Origin: Methylomonas sp.
Lineage (GTDB): Bacteria; Pseudomonadota; Gammaproteobacteria; Methylococcales; Methylomonadaceae
Assembly (NCBI RefSeq): GCF_023228165.1
Contig: NZ_JALOBS010000036.1
Span: 1-45,401 of the forward strand
Length of the DNA stretch: 45,401 nt
Direction of reading: 5' to 3'
Position 1 is the stretch's first letter. Each line of letters starts with the position of its first letter. The translations under genes were made by a program, and so were the position numbers. Of the stretch, positions 1-8,000 are shown one piece after another. The notes under the pieces were generated by a model. The model was given only the letters and a program-made list of their open reading frames with translations, did no database searches and was not told where the DNA came from.

Positions 1-332
1 TTCGAAGCCTTATTTTAGTAAGCATGAACGTCCGCTTTCGAGCAGCACCCATGGGCCGACTAAAATTTCTTTAGGTTGGCGATTGACTGCTAATGGCCGG
101 GTCTTGCCTGCCAGTTCCTAAAAAACTAGAAAATTCGAACGACAGGTTTCGGGTTTAATTCAGTTTAAAAATATCCCGTTTCGTCTTTATTTGGCTGCGT
201 TATGGTTGGTGACCTCTTGAAGTCACAGAACCTCAACGTCAATGGCTATCAATTCAATTGGATTAAAGCTAACTTGGCAACTCAGCCTATTCGCAGTACG
301 ATAAGATCGTTAAGCAAGGTTGGAGATCACCA
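1..332. other. Left-edge stretch without a recognisable gene
   Basis: I see no convincing coding region on either strand and no strong repeat. The sequence is moderately AT-rich. A small imperfect inverted repeat (ACGAT-aag-ATCGT) lies about 30 bp before the next gene, and a GGAG ribosome-binding site sits just before its ATG. The stretch presumably holds that gene's promoter. Confidence 0.4.
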
Positions 333-935
333 ATGCCCTCGTTTTCATCACACTCATGTCGCTTAAGACCTTCAACTATGCCGAACCATACTGATTCCGT
401 AAATTCGGTATTTTCTGGTCATCATGCCACGGTCAATTGTCTCGAATGTAATCGATCCATGGTACCCAGGGTTGTTAAGTATTATGGTCAGCCACTGCGA
501 TCAATCTGTCCGTTTTGCGGTGCAACTTTTGCGAAGTTTTCGGGGGGATTTCAGCAGTTTTTTCAACGGTTTTCCAAGAAAATTGTTTCGTTCGATGCTT
601 TTAAACGAATAGCCTTGGTTGCTGCTGGCTTTGGTTTGATTTGGCTTCTTGCAAAGATGGAAATAATCCCTCGCGAGATGGAAGCCCTTGGGATATTTGG
701 TAGCATTATTTTCAGCGCATTCGGCCTCGCCGAACTTTTTTATCAAACGATCGAATTCATTGCGAAACAGTTTTCACACAACAGTCGCTATTACTGGTCG
801 GCTACAGCTTTGATCGCAATTCTGATTCTGTATGTTAGAGATGATTTAACCCGTTACGTTGTAATGGCTTCTTTTCTTATGATAGTTAGATGGATACTGG
901 CTGGTTTTGCAGTCGCGAGAAGTCACTCTCATTGA
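333..935 (+). CDS. Zinc-ribbon inner-membrane protein, unknown function
   Basis: This 200-residue protein has two CxxC pairs (CLEC near residue 37 and CPFC near residue 59), the spacing of a zinc ribbon. After them come about four hydrophobic segments between residues 90 and 190, so it should be an inner-membrane protein with a cytoplasmic zinc-binding head. The ATG at 333 follows GGAG at good spacing; a second in-frame Met at residue 16 is possible. Its stop lies 3 bp from the stop of traG on the other strand. In SXT/R391 and IncA/C elements the entry-exclusion gene eex lies next to traG and its product acts on TraG, so an exclusion role is possible. That rests on position only, because I do not recognise the sequence as Eex. 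Confidence 0.6.
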   Translation: MPSFSSHSCRLRPSTMPNHTDSVNSVFSGHHATVNCLECNRSMVPRVVKYYGQPLRSICPFCGATFAKFSGGFQQFFQRFSKKIVSFDAFKRIALVAAGFGLIWLLAKMEIIPREMEALGIFGSIIFSAFGLAELFYQTIEFIAKQFSHNSRYYWSATALIAILILYVRDDLTRYVVMASFLMIVRWILAGFAVARSHSH

Positions 936-938
936 AAG

Positions 939-3900
939 TTAATAGTTTATGCGGCCACGCGCCCGATTGTAATTTCCAATTTGATCGATTAAGTCCATAC
1001 GACCTTGACCAGCCGCGCTTTTAAGTAGCTTGGCGATATCATTACCTTCGATACTGCCTTCCTCATCTATCAACTGGCTTTTAGCAATACCAAGTGTGCC
1101 GCCATACTCTCCGGCAACAGCAATCCCCGCAAAGGCTTCAAACATCGCGGCACGATAATAAGTTTGCTGAGTCGGAGTTAATTTATCTGCAACTTCATTT
1201 ACTCTTTGATCTGCCCATACTTGAGAAGCCTCCTTAAATCCAGAATACGATTGGTTTGAAGCGTATTTTATTGAATCCCAAACTCCCATTCCTTGCGCTT
1301 GAGATTGTTGAACATATTCTGCAAACTCCTTGATATGTTGATTACTAACCGACCCTAATGCTTCCAAATTTTTCGCGGAGTTATAAAGACTGCCCCCTAG
1401 ATAATTGTAAGAAGCCTCTGCAGCAGAAGGCGTGTCATTGGCCGCAGCCGCAATCGATTGCCTAAAATGCTCGACTTTGACATTCGCCAATTGCCCAAAA
1501 CCATCTTTTGAATTTTGTTCACGCTCAGCTAGGTTACGATCGTGTTGTGCTTCAACACGAGCTTCGCCACCGGCAATTTTTCCCGTCACTGAACCAATCT
1601 GTGCCTGAGCACGCTGATTTAGCGATTCGGTTTCAGCGCGAGGGTCTTTGAGATTGGCCTGTTCGACGACTGATTGAACCTTACCAGTTTCCGGTGCATT
1701 GGCCTTCAGCGATTCGTTCCGGCTGGCATCCCAGCTTTGATCGGCCTGCGGCGCATTAAACGCATCGCCCAACAGTTGATAACCCGAGACTTGGGCCAGA
1801 TGCGATTGTTGATCATCCATGGTCCGGTAGGTGGGCGACGAAAAACCGGTCAATAACGACATGCCGGCGGTGGCATAGGCTTGATCGGCATCGCTGATCC
1901 AACCGGCAGCTTTCCATTGCGATGCCAGCCGTTGCGTATCGCCGCGCAAGCCGTATTGATCCAGCGTCCGATCCAGGCGTTCCATCAGGCCGGGGTCATG
2001 GGCGATTTTGTTACCTGTTTCTGCCGCACCGAAACTGGCTTGTGTCCCGAAGCGTTGTTGGGCCGATAGGGTTTGTTGATAGGATTCGCTGGCGGATACC
2101 GCATCCGTTGCGCTGTGTTGCAGTGATGACAACGATTGATTTTGTAATCCCATGGATGCGACGTTTCGGGTGCCGGTTTGCGCATCCATTGCCAGGCTTT
2201 TCGCCAACCCCGCTTGATAGCCCTGACTGTCGTTGACGGTTTGGCTGATGTCGGCGGCAATGGCGTCGGACTTGTCCTGACTGACTTTGAAATCGTTCTG
2301 CAAGCGTCCGGAGATTACGCCACTGAGTTGGTCATTACCCAACTTGGCACCGGCATTGGCACTGCCGGCCACCAAGGCCGAGAACTGATCGGCGGATATG
2401 CCGGTATCGGCATGTTTCTTGGCGAAAGCTTCACCAAACTGACGGTTGTAGGCATCGGTATAACTGGAGCTGCTGGCAATCTGATTACCCAGCGACCGGC
2501 TGTCAAAGGCATCGTTAGTGATGCTGGCCGACTTCGACGCCGTAGACGACACACTCTGCATGAAGCTACTGGTCGCCTGTTCCGAAGCGCTGTAGGTCGA
2601 CGATACCGCCGCGCTCATGTCCTTGCCGGCGGTAAAGGTCGGCAGCACCTTGTCGACGCCCGTTTGCGTAACCGCCGACAATGGACTGTATTGATGTTGC
2701 GCTTGCGCATTCAAGACCGGCGCCGGACTTATCACGTCGGGCGTGGCGATTTTTTCGTTCACGTAATCGCCGCCGTCCATCCGTCCAAGGAAATGCGTGG
2801 CGGTCACTGCCCCGCGATAAATCAGCATCAAGGTAATGGCCGGCGTTGAAGCGGCCAACATACCACCGATCGACAGCCACTGTTGCAACTCCATGTCCAA
2901 CTGGTAAATGCCCATCATCGACGGCAGGTTGTAGGTAGCCGTGGTCAGCGCCGCCATTTTGCCGGCGGCTGACATTTGGATGAACAAATTGATCACCGCC
3001 AGAATCGGCATCCACAATTGGATCCACAGCAGCATCGAGAAGTAGCCGATATTCATCCGGATACCGACATTGCCCAGCATCACCACAAACGCCATGATCG
3101 GTGCGATGGCATAACTTAAACCTTCGATGAAGGCCATCATCGGCCGGACGATCTTGGCAAACAGGGTTTGTTCGGCCGCCCATTGGGTATTGCGTTGTTG
3201 AATGGCTTGTTCGACCATCGCCGCTTTGTTCCAATGCAAGCCGTCTTCATGCCGGCCGATGACGCCTTTCTCGAACATCGGCATGATCGCCGACATCAGC
3301 ATGTAATCGGCGGCATCGACTACGCCGGGGCCGGCCAACGCATCGAAGGCATCCTGGACTTTCGGCACGGTGTCGGCTGCCGCCGGTACGCCCAAGGTCG
3401 GTTGCAACAACCCTTCCAACGCTGTCGCAAAATTGCCATTGGCCACCACACTCAAATCCGCCCAAGCATAGGTGCAGGTTTTGGTTTGCGGTTGACCACC
3501 AACATAGATTTGGGTCATGTAGATGTCGGAATCAAACCTGATCGCATTCAACGGATCGGCATCGCGCAAGATGGCATCCACCGATTTTTGATTCAGATCC
3601 ACACCGGTCAAGGTACATTCGCGGACATAGTTGGCAAACGAGGTTTCCATATCGCTGCCAGCATTCGGTGCGTTAGCCGCACCTAGATTCACCCGCGACA
3701 ACAGATTCTTCCGCACTGCGGTCAAGGTCTGCAAACTGTCGGCAAAGCCATTGCCGGTCATCGACGGTGTGCCAAAGCCTTGCTCAAACAATCGCGTGGT
3801 CCGATAACCCATGTTGGACATCACACTACCCACCACCGCAGGTCCCAGCGGTACGTTGTCGACTACCACCACGCTGCCGGTATAGGCATCCTCGATCGAC

Positions 3901-4136
3901 ACCCGTACCGACGGCGCATACAGCATCAACCACAACACGTAGGCCAGCAATAAATCCTGATAGCGTATGCCCCGGCCATCCCATTGCAACAACGCCCTGA
4001 GCATGACGATGATGACGCCGATCAAGCCGCCGACGGCCGCCGCGGTGCGGTAATCACCGGTCCCGGAAATCATAGCGATCGCATTGAGGACAGCTTGCAA
4101 ATAGGCGGAATCGCCCACGGAGAAGATTTCAAACAT
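939..4136 (-). CDS. traG: TraG, mating-pair stabilisation and pilus assembly protein
   Basis: TraG is a large inner-membrane protein needed for pilus assembly and mating-pair stabilisation in F-type systems. At 1065 residues this one is in the family's usual size range. Hydrophobic segments cluster in roughly the first 460 residues (near 15-95 and 335-460). The remainder is a long hydrophilic domain rich in Ser, Ala and Gln, typical of the periplasmic part. It is the last gene of traF-traH-traG, the same order as in F, SXT and IncA/C. The gap to traH is 63 bp. Its 3' end nearly touches the convergent membrane-protein gene at 333-935. In SXT/R391 the periplasmic part of TraG is the target of entry exclusion. 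Confidence 0.9.
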   Translation of the reverse strand: MFEIFSVGDSAYLQAVLNAIAMISGTGDYRTAAAVGGLIGVIIVMLRALLQWDGRGIRYQDLLLAYVLWLMLYAPSVRVSIEDAYTGSVVVVDNVPLGPAVVGSVMSNMGYRTTRLFEQGFGTPSMTGNGFADSLQTLTAVRKNLLSRVNLGAANAPNAGSDMETSFANYVRECTLTGVDLNQKSVDAILRDADPLNAIRFDSDIYMTQIYVGGQPQTKTCTYAWADLSVVANGNFATALEGLLQPTLGVPAAADTVPKVQDAFDALAGPGVVDAADYMLMSAIMPMFEKGVIGRHEDGLHWNKAAMVEQAIQQRNTQWAAEQTLFAKIVRPMMAFIEGLSYAIAPIMAFVVMLGNVGIRMNIGYFSMLLWIQLWMPILAVINLFIQMSAAGKMAALTTATYNLPSMMGIYQLDMELQQWLSIGGMLAASTPAITLMLIYRGAVTATHFLGRMDGGDYVNEKIATPDVISPAPVLNAQAQHQYSPLSAVTQTGVDKVLPTFTAGKDMSAAVSSTYSASEQATSSFMQSVSSTASKSASITNDAFDSRSLGNQIASSSSYTDAYNRQFGEAFAKKHADTGISADQFSALVAGSANAGAKLGNDQLSGVISGRLQNDFKVSQDKSDAIAADISQTVNDSQGYQAGLAKSLAMDAQTGTRNVASMGLQNQSLSSLQHSATDAVSASESYQQTLSAQQRFGTQASFGAAETGNKIAHDPGLMERLDRTLDQYGLRGDTQRLASQWKAAGWISDADQAYATAGMSLLTGFSSPTYRTMDDQQSHLAQVSGYQLLGDAFNAPQADQSWDASRNESLKANAPETGKVQSVVEQANLKDPRAETESLNQRAQAQIGSVTGKIAGGEARVEAQHDRNLAEREQNSKDGFGQLANVKVEHFRQSIAAAANDTPSAAEASYNYLGGSLYNSAKNLEALGSVSNQHIKEFAEYVQQSQAQGMGVWDSIKYASNQSYSGFKEASQVWADQRVNEVADKLTPTQQTYYRAAMFEAFAGIAVAGEYGGTLGIAKSQLIDEEGSIEGNDIAKLLKSAAGQGRMDLIDQIGNYNRARGRINY

Positions 4137-4199
4137 GGACGACCTGCCTTTTAATGAAAGAGGGAGAAATGCATCGTGGGGAGGACGGGGAATGAGCGT

Positions 4200-5663
4200 T
4201 TAAGGACTTGGCCACGCCATCCCGGACGCCGGCAACTGTGCCACGGTACCGTAGTGTTTCGGCTTCACCGTGGCCATCAATTGCTGGTAAAACGCCATCA
4301 GGGTTTGCGGATTGCCATAACGGCCGGCGATGGTGACGTATTCGTCCTGGATTTGCTCTCTTGCATCCTTCAAGGCATCCATCAGCAATTTGGCATAGGC
4401 ATGGTCGTTCATGTGTGCAGCGGCTTGCACGGCGTTCAGCAAATCGTTAACGATCAGCTGTGCCAATTCCAGGGCAATCACCGGCGCCGCTTCTTCGGCC
4501 CACAGCTTGGCAATGCCGGCATCCTCCCTCGCCAGGTTATGGATCATGCCGCCGATGGCATCCGGCACGGTTTGCATGAAGGCTTTTTCGCTATCGGTGA
4601 TCTGGCCGCTGTTGGTTGAGAATTTGTAGATCAAGCCGTTGCCGGAATTGGCAGACCCAAGCAGAATCTCCATCACCCGTTGCTTCATACCGACCAGATT
4701 GACGTTTTGGACGATGGGTTTCAGACATTGATCAGCATCGTGGCCATCCGAACAGCTATACAGCCTGACGGTTTGATAACTGTTACCCGCGTCGTTGCCG
4801 TACATCAAATCCTTGATCCGCAACACCGGCGGCGGCGCGCTGATGGCATTGTTCTCGCCTTTGCCGTCGGGTGCCACTTGTGGGGCGTCGACGATCACCG
4901 TGCCGGAAATACTCATCGCCGCTTCCAGCAAACTGTTGCCGCCGAAACGGAACCAGCCGCCGGCGTTCTGATTGACCAAAGCCCGCCAGACTAGATTGCC
5001 TTGAATGATCTTGGTCATGTCGGCCGGGTCGTTCTGCTTGATCTGCTGTACCGGATCGCCCAAGGTGCTGGTATTGGTCCAACTGGAAAATACATCCGAA
5101 ATGCCTTGGGTAAACGAGGCATTGGACAGATTGGTTTTGCTCTGTAGATCGAAAGCTTTAACCGTGTCGTTGACCAGGCCCTGCGCCAAACGGCAGGAGT
5201 TGCTGAACATCTGGTTCATTTCCTGGATTTTCTTTTGCAGGTCGGTCATCACCGACGCACACCAGGGACACATGGCGCCCACGGCGAGTTGGAATGCATA
5301 GCCTGAGGCATTGGCGGCGACATTGCGCAGCAATTGCACGAACTGGTTGAAGTTGATGAAGCTGAAGCTGCCGGCAAACAAATCGATGCCGCCACAGCCG
5401 GCACTGAACGACGGCGGTACGAACGACACCAGATTGGTGTTGGTGATGCCATTACGCGCCACTAAGCTACCGCCGGTAATCACGCCACGGCGTTGCCCCA
5501 AATGCGCGGTCGGGGCCGTGAAATTGGTCATGGTGCCGAACATGCTGTCCATTTCCTGTTGCAGGTCGGCATAGGCTGGAACGACACTCTCAACCAACAG
5601 AATCAATACTAATACCTTGCGATATGGGTAACGATAGCGAAATCGATATGAATACGACATCAT
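4200..5663 (-). CDS. traH: TraH, pilus assembly protein
   Basis: TraH is a secreted periplasmic or outer-membrane-associated component of F-type pilus assembly. The 487-residue product has a basic N-terminus followed by a hydrophobic signal segment that ends near VVPAYA (about residues 16-32). The CGG motif, the paired cysteines in AMCPWC (near residue 135) and a Cys-rich, Asn-rich core fit the family. The start codon overlaps the traF stop by 4 bp (ATGA), which points to translational coupling. F TraH (about 458 residues) is a little shorter. Confidence 0.9.
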   Translation of the reverse strand: MMSYSYRFRYRYPYRKVLVLILLVESVVPAYADLQQEMDSMFGTMTNFTAPTAHLGQRRGVITGGSLVARNGITNTNLVSFVPPSFSAGCGGIDLFAGSFSFINFNQFVQLLRNVAANASGYAFQLAVGAMCPWCASVMTDLQKKIQEMNQMFSNSCRLAQGLVNDTVKAFDLQSKTNLSNASFTQGISDVFSSWTNTSTLGDPVQQIKQNDPADMTKIIQGNLVWRALVNQNAGGWFRFGGNSLLEAAMSISGTVIVDAPQVAPDGKGENNAISAPPPVLRIKDLMYGNDAGNSYQTVRLYSCSDGHDADQCLKPIVQNVNLVGMKQRVMEILLGSANSGNGLIYKFSTNSGQITDSEKAFMQTVPDAIGGMIHNLAREDAGIAKLWAEEAAPVIALELAQLIVNDLLNAVQAAAHMNDHAYAKLLMDALKDAREQIQDEYVTIAGRYGNPQTLMAFYQQLMATVKPKHYGTVAQLPASGMAWPSP

Positions 5664-6676
5664 GGTGTACTCCCCCTTTGCGCACTGCGTTGCAATTCCT
5701 GGATCAGTGACAATGGATCTTGAGTGACCGCAGGGCTGATGCTACCGGCGGCCGGTAACAACATCGGTGTATTACGAATACCTTGGGTGGTTTGATATTG
5801 CGAAGCATCGATCCAACCGGCTTCCTTGGCGGCCAGCAAAATCCGACCGGTGATTTCTTCCAACGACAAGGCACCTTGCGCCAACGGTACAATTTGCTTG
5901 GGCGGTTTCATCAGAAACAGCGCCGGGGTTTGTTCAACCCCCAACATCGCGGCTTGCCCTTGATCGCGTTTGAACTGACTGAAAAAGCCGTTCGGCATCG
6001 GTAAGCCATCCAGCGACACGGGATAAATCTTGAATCCGTAGGCGTTTTCCAGCATCGCCAGAATCGGCGCCTGCACATGGCAGTACGGGCAATCGGAGCG
6101 GAAGAAAAACAATAGGCCGGCTTGGGCGGCAACCGCTTTCAAGGCGCGCTCGGCCACCACGCCGGCCTGATGATTGGCTTCATTGGCCGCATAAGTTGCC
6201 ACCGGACGGCGCACGGTTTCATCCAGTTGCGGATCGGACATCACCACGTAACGGGCGGCGTTGGTAAAGCGTTCGGCCTTATCCATCATCACCCGTTGCA
6301 GGTAATAAAACGCCGCCACATTCTCGGGACTCGGATCGTCGATCGCCTGGTTCAGGTAATGCTCGAGGTTTTGCTTCAACCAGGCCGAGGACAGCGGTTG
6401 GGGTTCCGTAGAGGGCTTGGCTTGTGTTTTGGGTTCAATGTCAGCTTGAACGACGCTGGGCGGTTTGATGTCAGGCTTGGGTTTTTCCTGATCCGCTTGA
6501 ATTTCGGGTTGCGATTTTTTAACCGGCTCCGGCAGCACCTCATACCAAAACCAGCCACGTTGTTTGTCTTCGAAATACGACACAGCCGGCCTGTCGACAG
6601 ACGCATCCCCACAAACCGCCGATGCCGGCAGTAGCAGTACGAGCAAAAAGGGATGCAGAGCGTGTTTTGGGTTCAT
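5660..6676 (-). CDS. traF: TraF, thioredoxin-like conjugal pilus assembly protein
   Basis: The 338-residue protein has a signal peptide (cleavage near residue 22) and a Pro/Lys-rich linker (about 50-95). A C-terminal thioredoxin-like domain carries an intact CPYC motif at residues 196-199 and the cis-Pro segment EQTPALF. F-plasmid TraF has the same fold without the CxxC. The motif here suggests real thiol-disulfide activity on the cysteine-rich TraH, TraU and TraN. It is the first gene of traF-H-G. The ATG at 6676 has only a weak GAG Shine-Dalgarno sequence. The conserved palindromic element lies 38 bp upstream. Confidence 0.9.
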   Translation of the reverse strand: MNPKHALHPFLLVLLLPASAVCGDASVDRPAVSYFEDKQRGWFWYEVLPEPVKKSQPEIQADQEKPKPDIKPPSVVQADIEPKTQAKPSTEPQPLSSAWLKQNLEHYLNQAIDDPSPENVAAFYYLQRVMMDKAERFTNAARYVVMSDPQLDETVRRPVATYAANEANHQAGVVAERALKAVAAQAGLLFFFRSDCPYCHVQAPILAMLENAYGFKIYPVSLDGLPMPNGFFSQFKRDQGQAAMLGVEQTPALFLMKPPKQIVPLAQGALSLEEITGRILLAAKEAGWIDASQYQTTQGIRNTPMLLPAAGSISPAVTQDPLSLIQELQRSAQRGSTP

Positions 6677-6710
6677 AGCTCAATTGTCTACGACACCCAA
6701 GACCTGGTTG

Positions 6711-6764
6711 TCATCGAAATCGCGATAATTTTGGCGATTTCGACAAAGCGGTCGAAAAAAGTAC
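6711..6764. promoter_or_regulatory. Conserved transfer element, copy A (upstream of traF)
   Basis: The palindromic core is 6714-6743, with perfect 10-bp arms TCGAAATCGC and GCGATTTCGA around GATAATTTTG. It is followed by a conserved tail (GGTCGAAAAAAG). Two more copies lie at 9374-9427 and 34398-34451, each before a tra transcription unit. The core is 38 bp from the traF start codon. This is probably an operator overlapping the promoter; the binding protein is unknown. Confidence 0.75.
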
Positions 6765-7134
6765 CCCTGTGTTGTCGGTATCGACGAAACCGCCGAAATT
6801 ATCCTCCTTTCGCAACCCTGCCTCGGGCCCGAATCTCTAAAATCCGACTCGGAGTTCTGAAATGTGCCGCAAAAACCTAACAACGCACGGAAGGCTGAAC
6901 GCCATGCACAATCGGACTTTGTGGGTTAGGCCCTGGTCATGACTACACACGGGAAAACCTATTTAGGGTTGTTGCCCAAAAGCCTGTATAGGTAAACACC
7001 ACCGAAAATATCAGGCCAGCACTAACCGGCAAGCCTTTGCCCGTCATGGGTTAGCGTGGGTCGTGACGGTGTTAGGTCATTGCCTCGATTTTTGACGCTG
7101 CCGGAAACATTGAATAGTCATCATCAAACTCACT
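6765..7134. other. oriT: Gene-free region, candidate oriT
   Basis: No gene is seen between the traF promoter and the MobI-like gene. Structure is concentrated at 7022-7069. CTAACC (7022-7027) pairs with GGTTAG (7049-7054) around an inner GGCAA/TTGCC hairpin, and CCGTCA (7041-7046) pairs with TGACGG (7064-7069). The string GTTAG recurs near 6930, 7050 and 7071. In SXT and IncA/C elements oriT lies just upstream of mobI, so this is the best oriT candidate. The nick site cannot be assigned by eye. Confidence 0.4.
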
Positions 7135-7177
7135 AGGTTTTTTGCCGCGAAAAACCTGTGGTTAAGGATAGGTTTTT
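7135..7177 (+). promoter_or_regulatory. Mutually exclusive hairpins before mobI
   Basis: AGGTTTTT occurs at 7135-7142 and 7170-7177, and its complement AAAAACCT at 7150-7157 lies between them. The middle segment can pair with either flank, giving a 7-base or a 12-base loop. The downstream pairing would cover the AGG next to the mobI start and is followed by more T residues. This has the form of an attenuator or a translational switch, although the stems are A/T-rich and weak. Confidence 0.4.
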
Positions 7178-7182
7178 TTTAC

Positions 7183-7653
7183 ATGAATTTGTTAAATGCA
7201 GAGCACGATGAATCGGCATTAGCTGATGAACGCGTGATTGAGTGGCTGGAAGCCCAGGTTGAGAGTTTGCATGGCCAAGCCCGCATGCTGGTCGATGATT
7301 ATTGGCGACGCGTTAACCTGGAACGCAAAAAGCATCCGGCATCGCTACGCGGCAGAATGGGGGTGCGCATCCGTCGGAGGGAAAGCGCTTATTCGTTCAC
7401 CATCGAGTGGTTTCTGATCGCCTCGCTATCGATCGACGGCAAAACCAAACCGGTCACCCAGCACATCAAAAAAGGCAAAGGCTATCGCTATCCCTTGCAG
7501 CATATTCTGAAAAAAGAACCGGATTGGGAAGTCTCGCTAGTGGAGGAATTTGAAAACGAGTTTGTCGATCTGCGCAAACAAATCGATTTATTGGGCAAGT
7601 TCCGCGATGCATTTCATCGCTGTCGGCAAAGTTTACGCGACGCTCTCGACTGA
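7183..7653 (+). CDS. mobI: MobI-like conjugative transfer protein
   Basis: This is a 156-residue basic protein. It has an N-terminal helix (about residues 15-55), a basic middle (RGRMGVRIRRRE, then IEWF), a conserved-looking IKKGKGYRYP stretch near 95-105 and an acidic C-terminal helix. The pattern resembles MobI of SXT and IncA/C elements, an oriT-associated auxiliary factor needed to start transfer. Its place next to a structured gene-free region supports this. I recognise the family from memory, so the name is probable and not certain. The stop is followed within 3 bp by the DnaA box of the replication origin. Confidence 0.6.
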   Translation: MNLLNAEHDESALADERVIEWLEAQVESLHGQARMLVDDYWRRVNLERKKHPASLRGRMGVRIRRRESAYSFTIEWFLIASLSIDGKTKPVTQHIKKGKGYRYPLQHILKKEPDWEVSLVEEFENEFVDLRKQIDLLGKFRDAFHRCRQSLRDALD

Positions 7654-7656
7654 AAG

Positions 7657-7665
7657 TTATCCACA
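7657..7665 (+). promoter_or_regulatory. DnaA box
   Basis: TTATCCACA matches the E. coli DnaA consensus exactly. It lies directly beside the AT-rich unwinding region. It is the only perfect copy I found in the origin. Confidence 0.8.
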
Positions 7666-7684
7666 GGGGCGTAGCCCCTTATTA

Positions 7685-7712
7685 AGATTAAAAAAAGATT
7701 ATAAATAGATTA
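7685..7712 (+). repeat. AT-rich DNA-unwinding element with three AGATTA repeats
   Basis: AGATTA starts at 7685, 7696 and 7707, an exact 11-bp spacing that puts the copies on one face of the helix. The surrounding 7679-7712 is almost entirely A/T. Repeats of 11-13 bp next to a DnaA box are the usual form of a duplex-unwinding element. Confidence 0.75.
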
Positions 7713-7736
7713 GCACCCGATTTTTCGAGTCATTGA

Positions 7737-7777
7737 AAATCGCTGTAGGCCACGCCGAACATGGCTTACAGCGATTT
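7737..7777. repeat. Long inverted repeat in oriV
   Basis: The 16-base arms (7737-7752 and 7762-7777) are complementary at 15 positions plus one G-T, around a 9-base loop. It sits between the unwinding element and the iterons. It could be a primase-loading or single-strand initiation hairpin, or an auxiliary initiator site. Confidence 0.65.
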
Positions 7778-7794
7778 CAAAAAATTGACGAAGC

Positions 7795-7991
7795 GTTAGT
7801 CGAATGCCGTGTGTTTTGTCAGCCGAATGCCGTGCTTTGCGTTAGCCGAATGCCGTGGGGTGTCAGTCGAATGCCGTTACCTTGTTAGCCGAATGCCGTG
7901 CCTCTGTCAGTCGAATGCCGTGTACCCGTCAGCCGAATGCCGTGTTGGGGCGGCATCGACCGGGCTAAAAGTGCGTCAGTCGAATGCCGTG
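7795..7991 (+). repeat. Eight iterons, GTYAGYCGAATGCCGTG
   Basis: Copies of 17 bp start at 7795, 7818, 7841, 7862, 7884, 7906, 7928 and 7975. The first seven are 21-23 bp apart, about two helical turns; the eighth is offset by 47 bp. Only positions 3 and 6 vary (C/T), and the fourth copy ends in T. These are the expected binding sites for the TrfA protein encoded next door, and they would also set copy number and incompatibility. Confidence 0.88.
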
Positions 7992-8000
7992 CCATTTTGG

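Larger units (their letters stand above)
7657..7991. other. oriV: Plasmid replication origin (oriV), iteron type
   Basis: Four parts occur in order: a perfect DnaA box, an AT-rich block with three 11-bp-spaced repeats, a long inverted repeat, and eight iterons. trfA ends 10 bp beyond the last iteron. This is the standard build of a theta origin opened by a plasmid initiator together with host DnaA, as in RK2. The iteron sequence is not one I can match to a named plasmid. Confidence 0.85.

Noticed and set aside
2178..2849. 223-residue plus-strand frame inside traG
   Set aside because: It is antisense to a clear full-length gene, with no family features or ribosome-binding site.
7795..7991. 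CRISPR array
   Set aside because: The repeats are 17 bp with 4-6 bp gaps, spaced at helical turns beside trfA. They are iterons.
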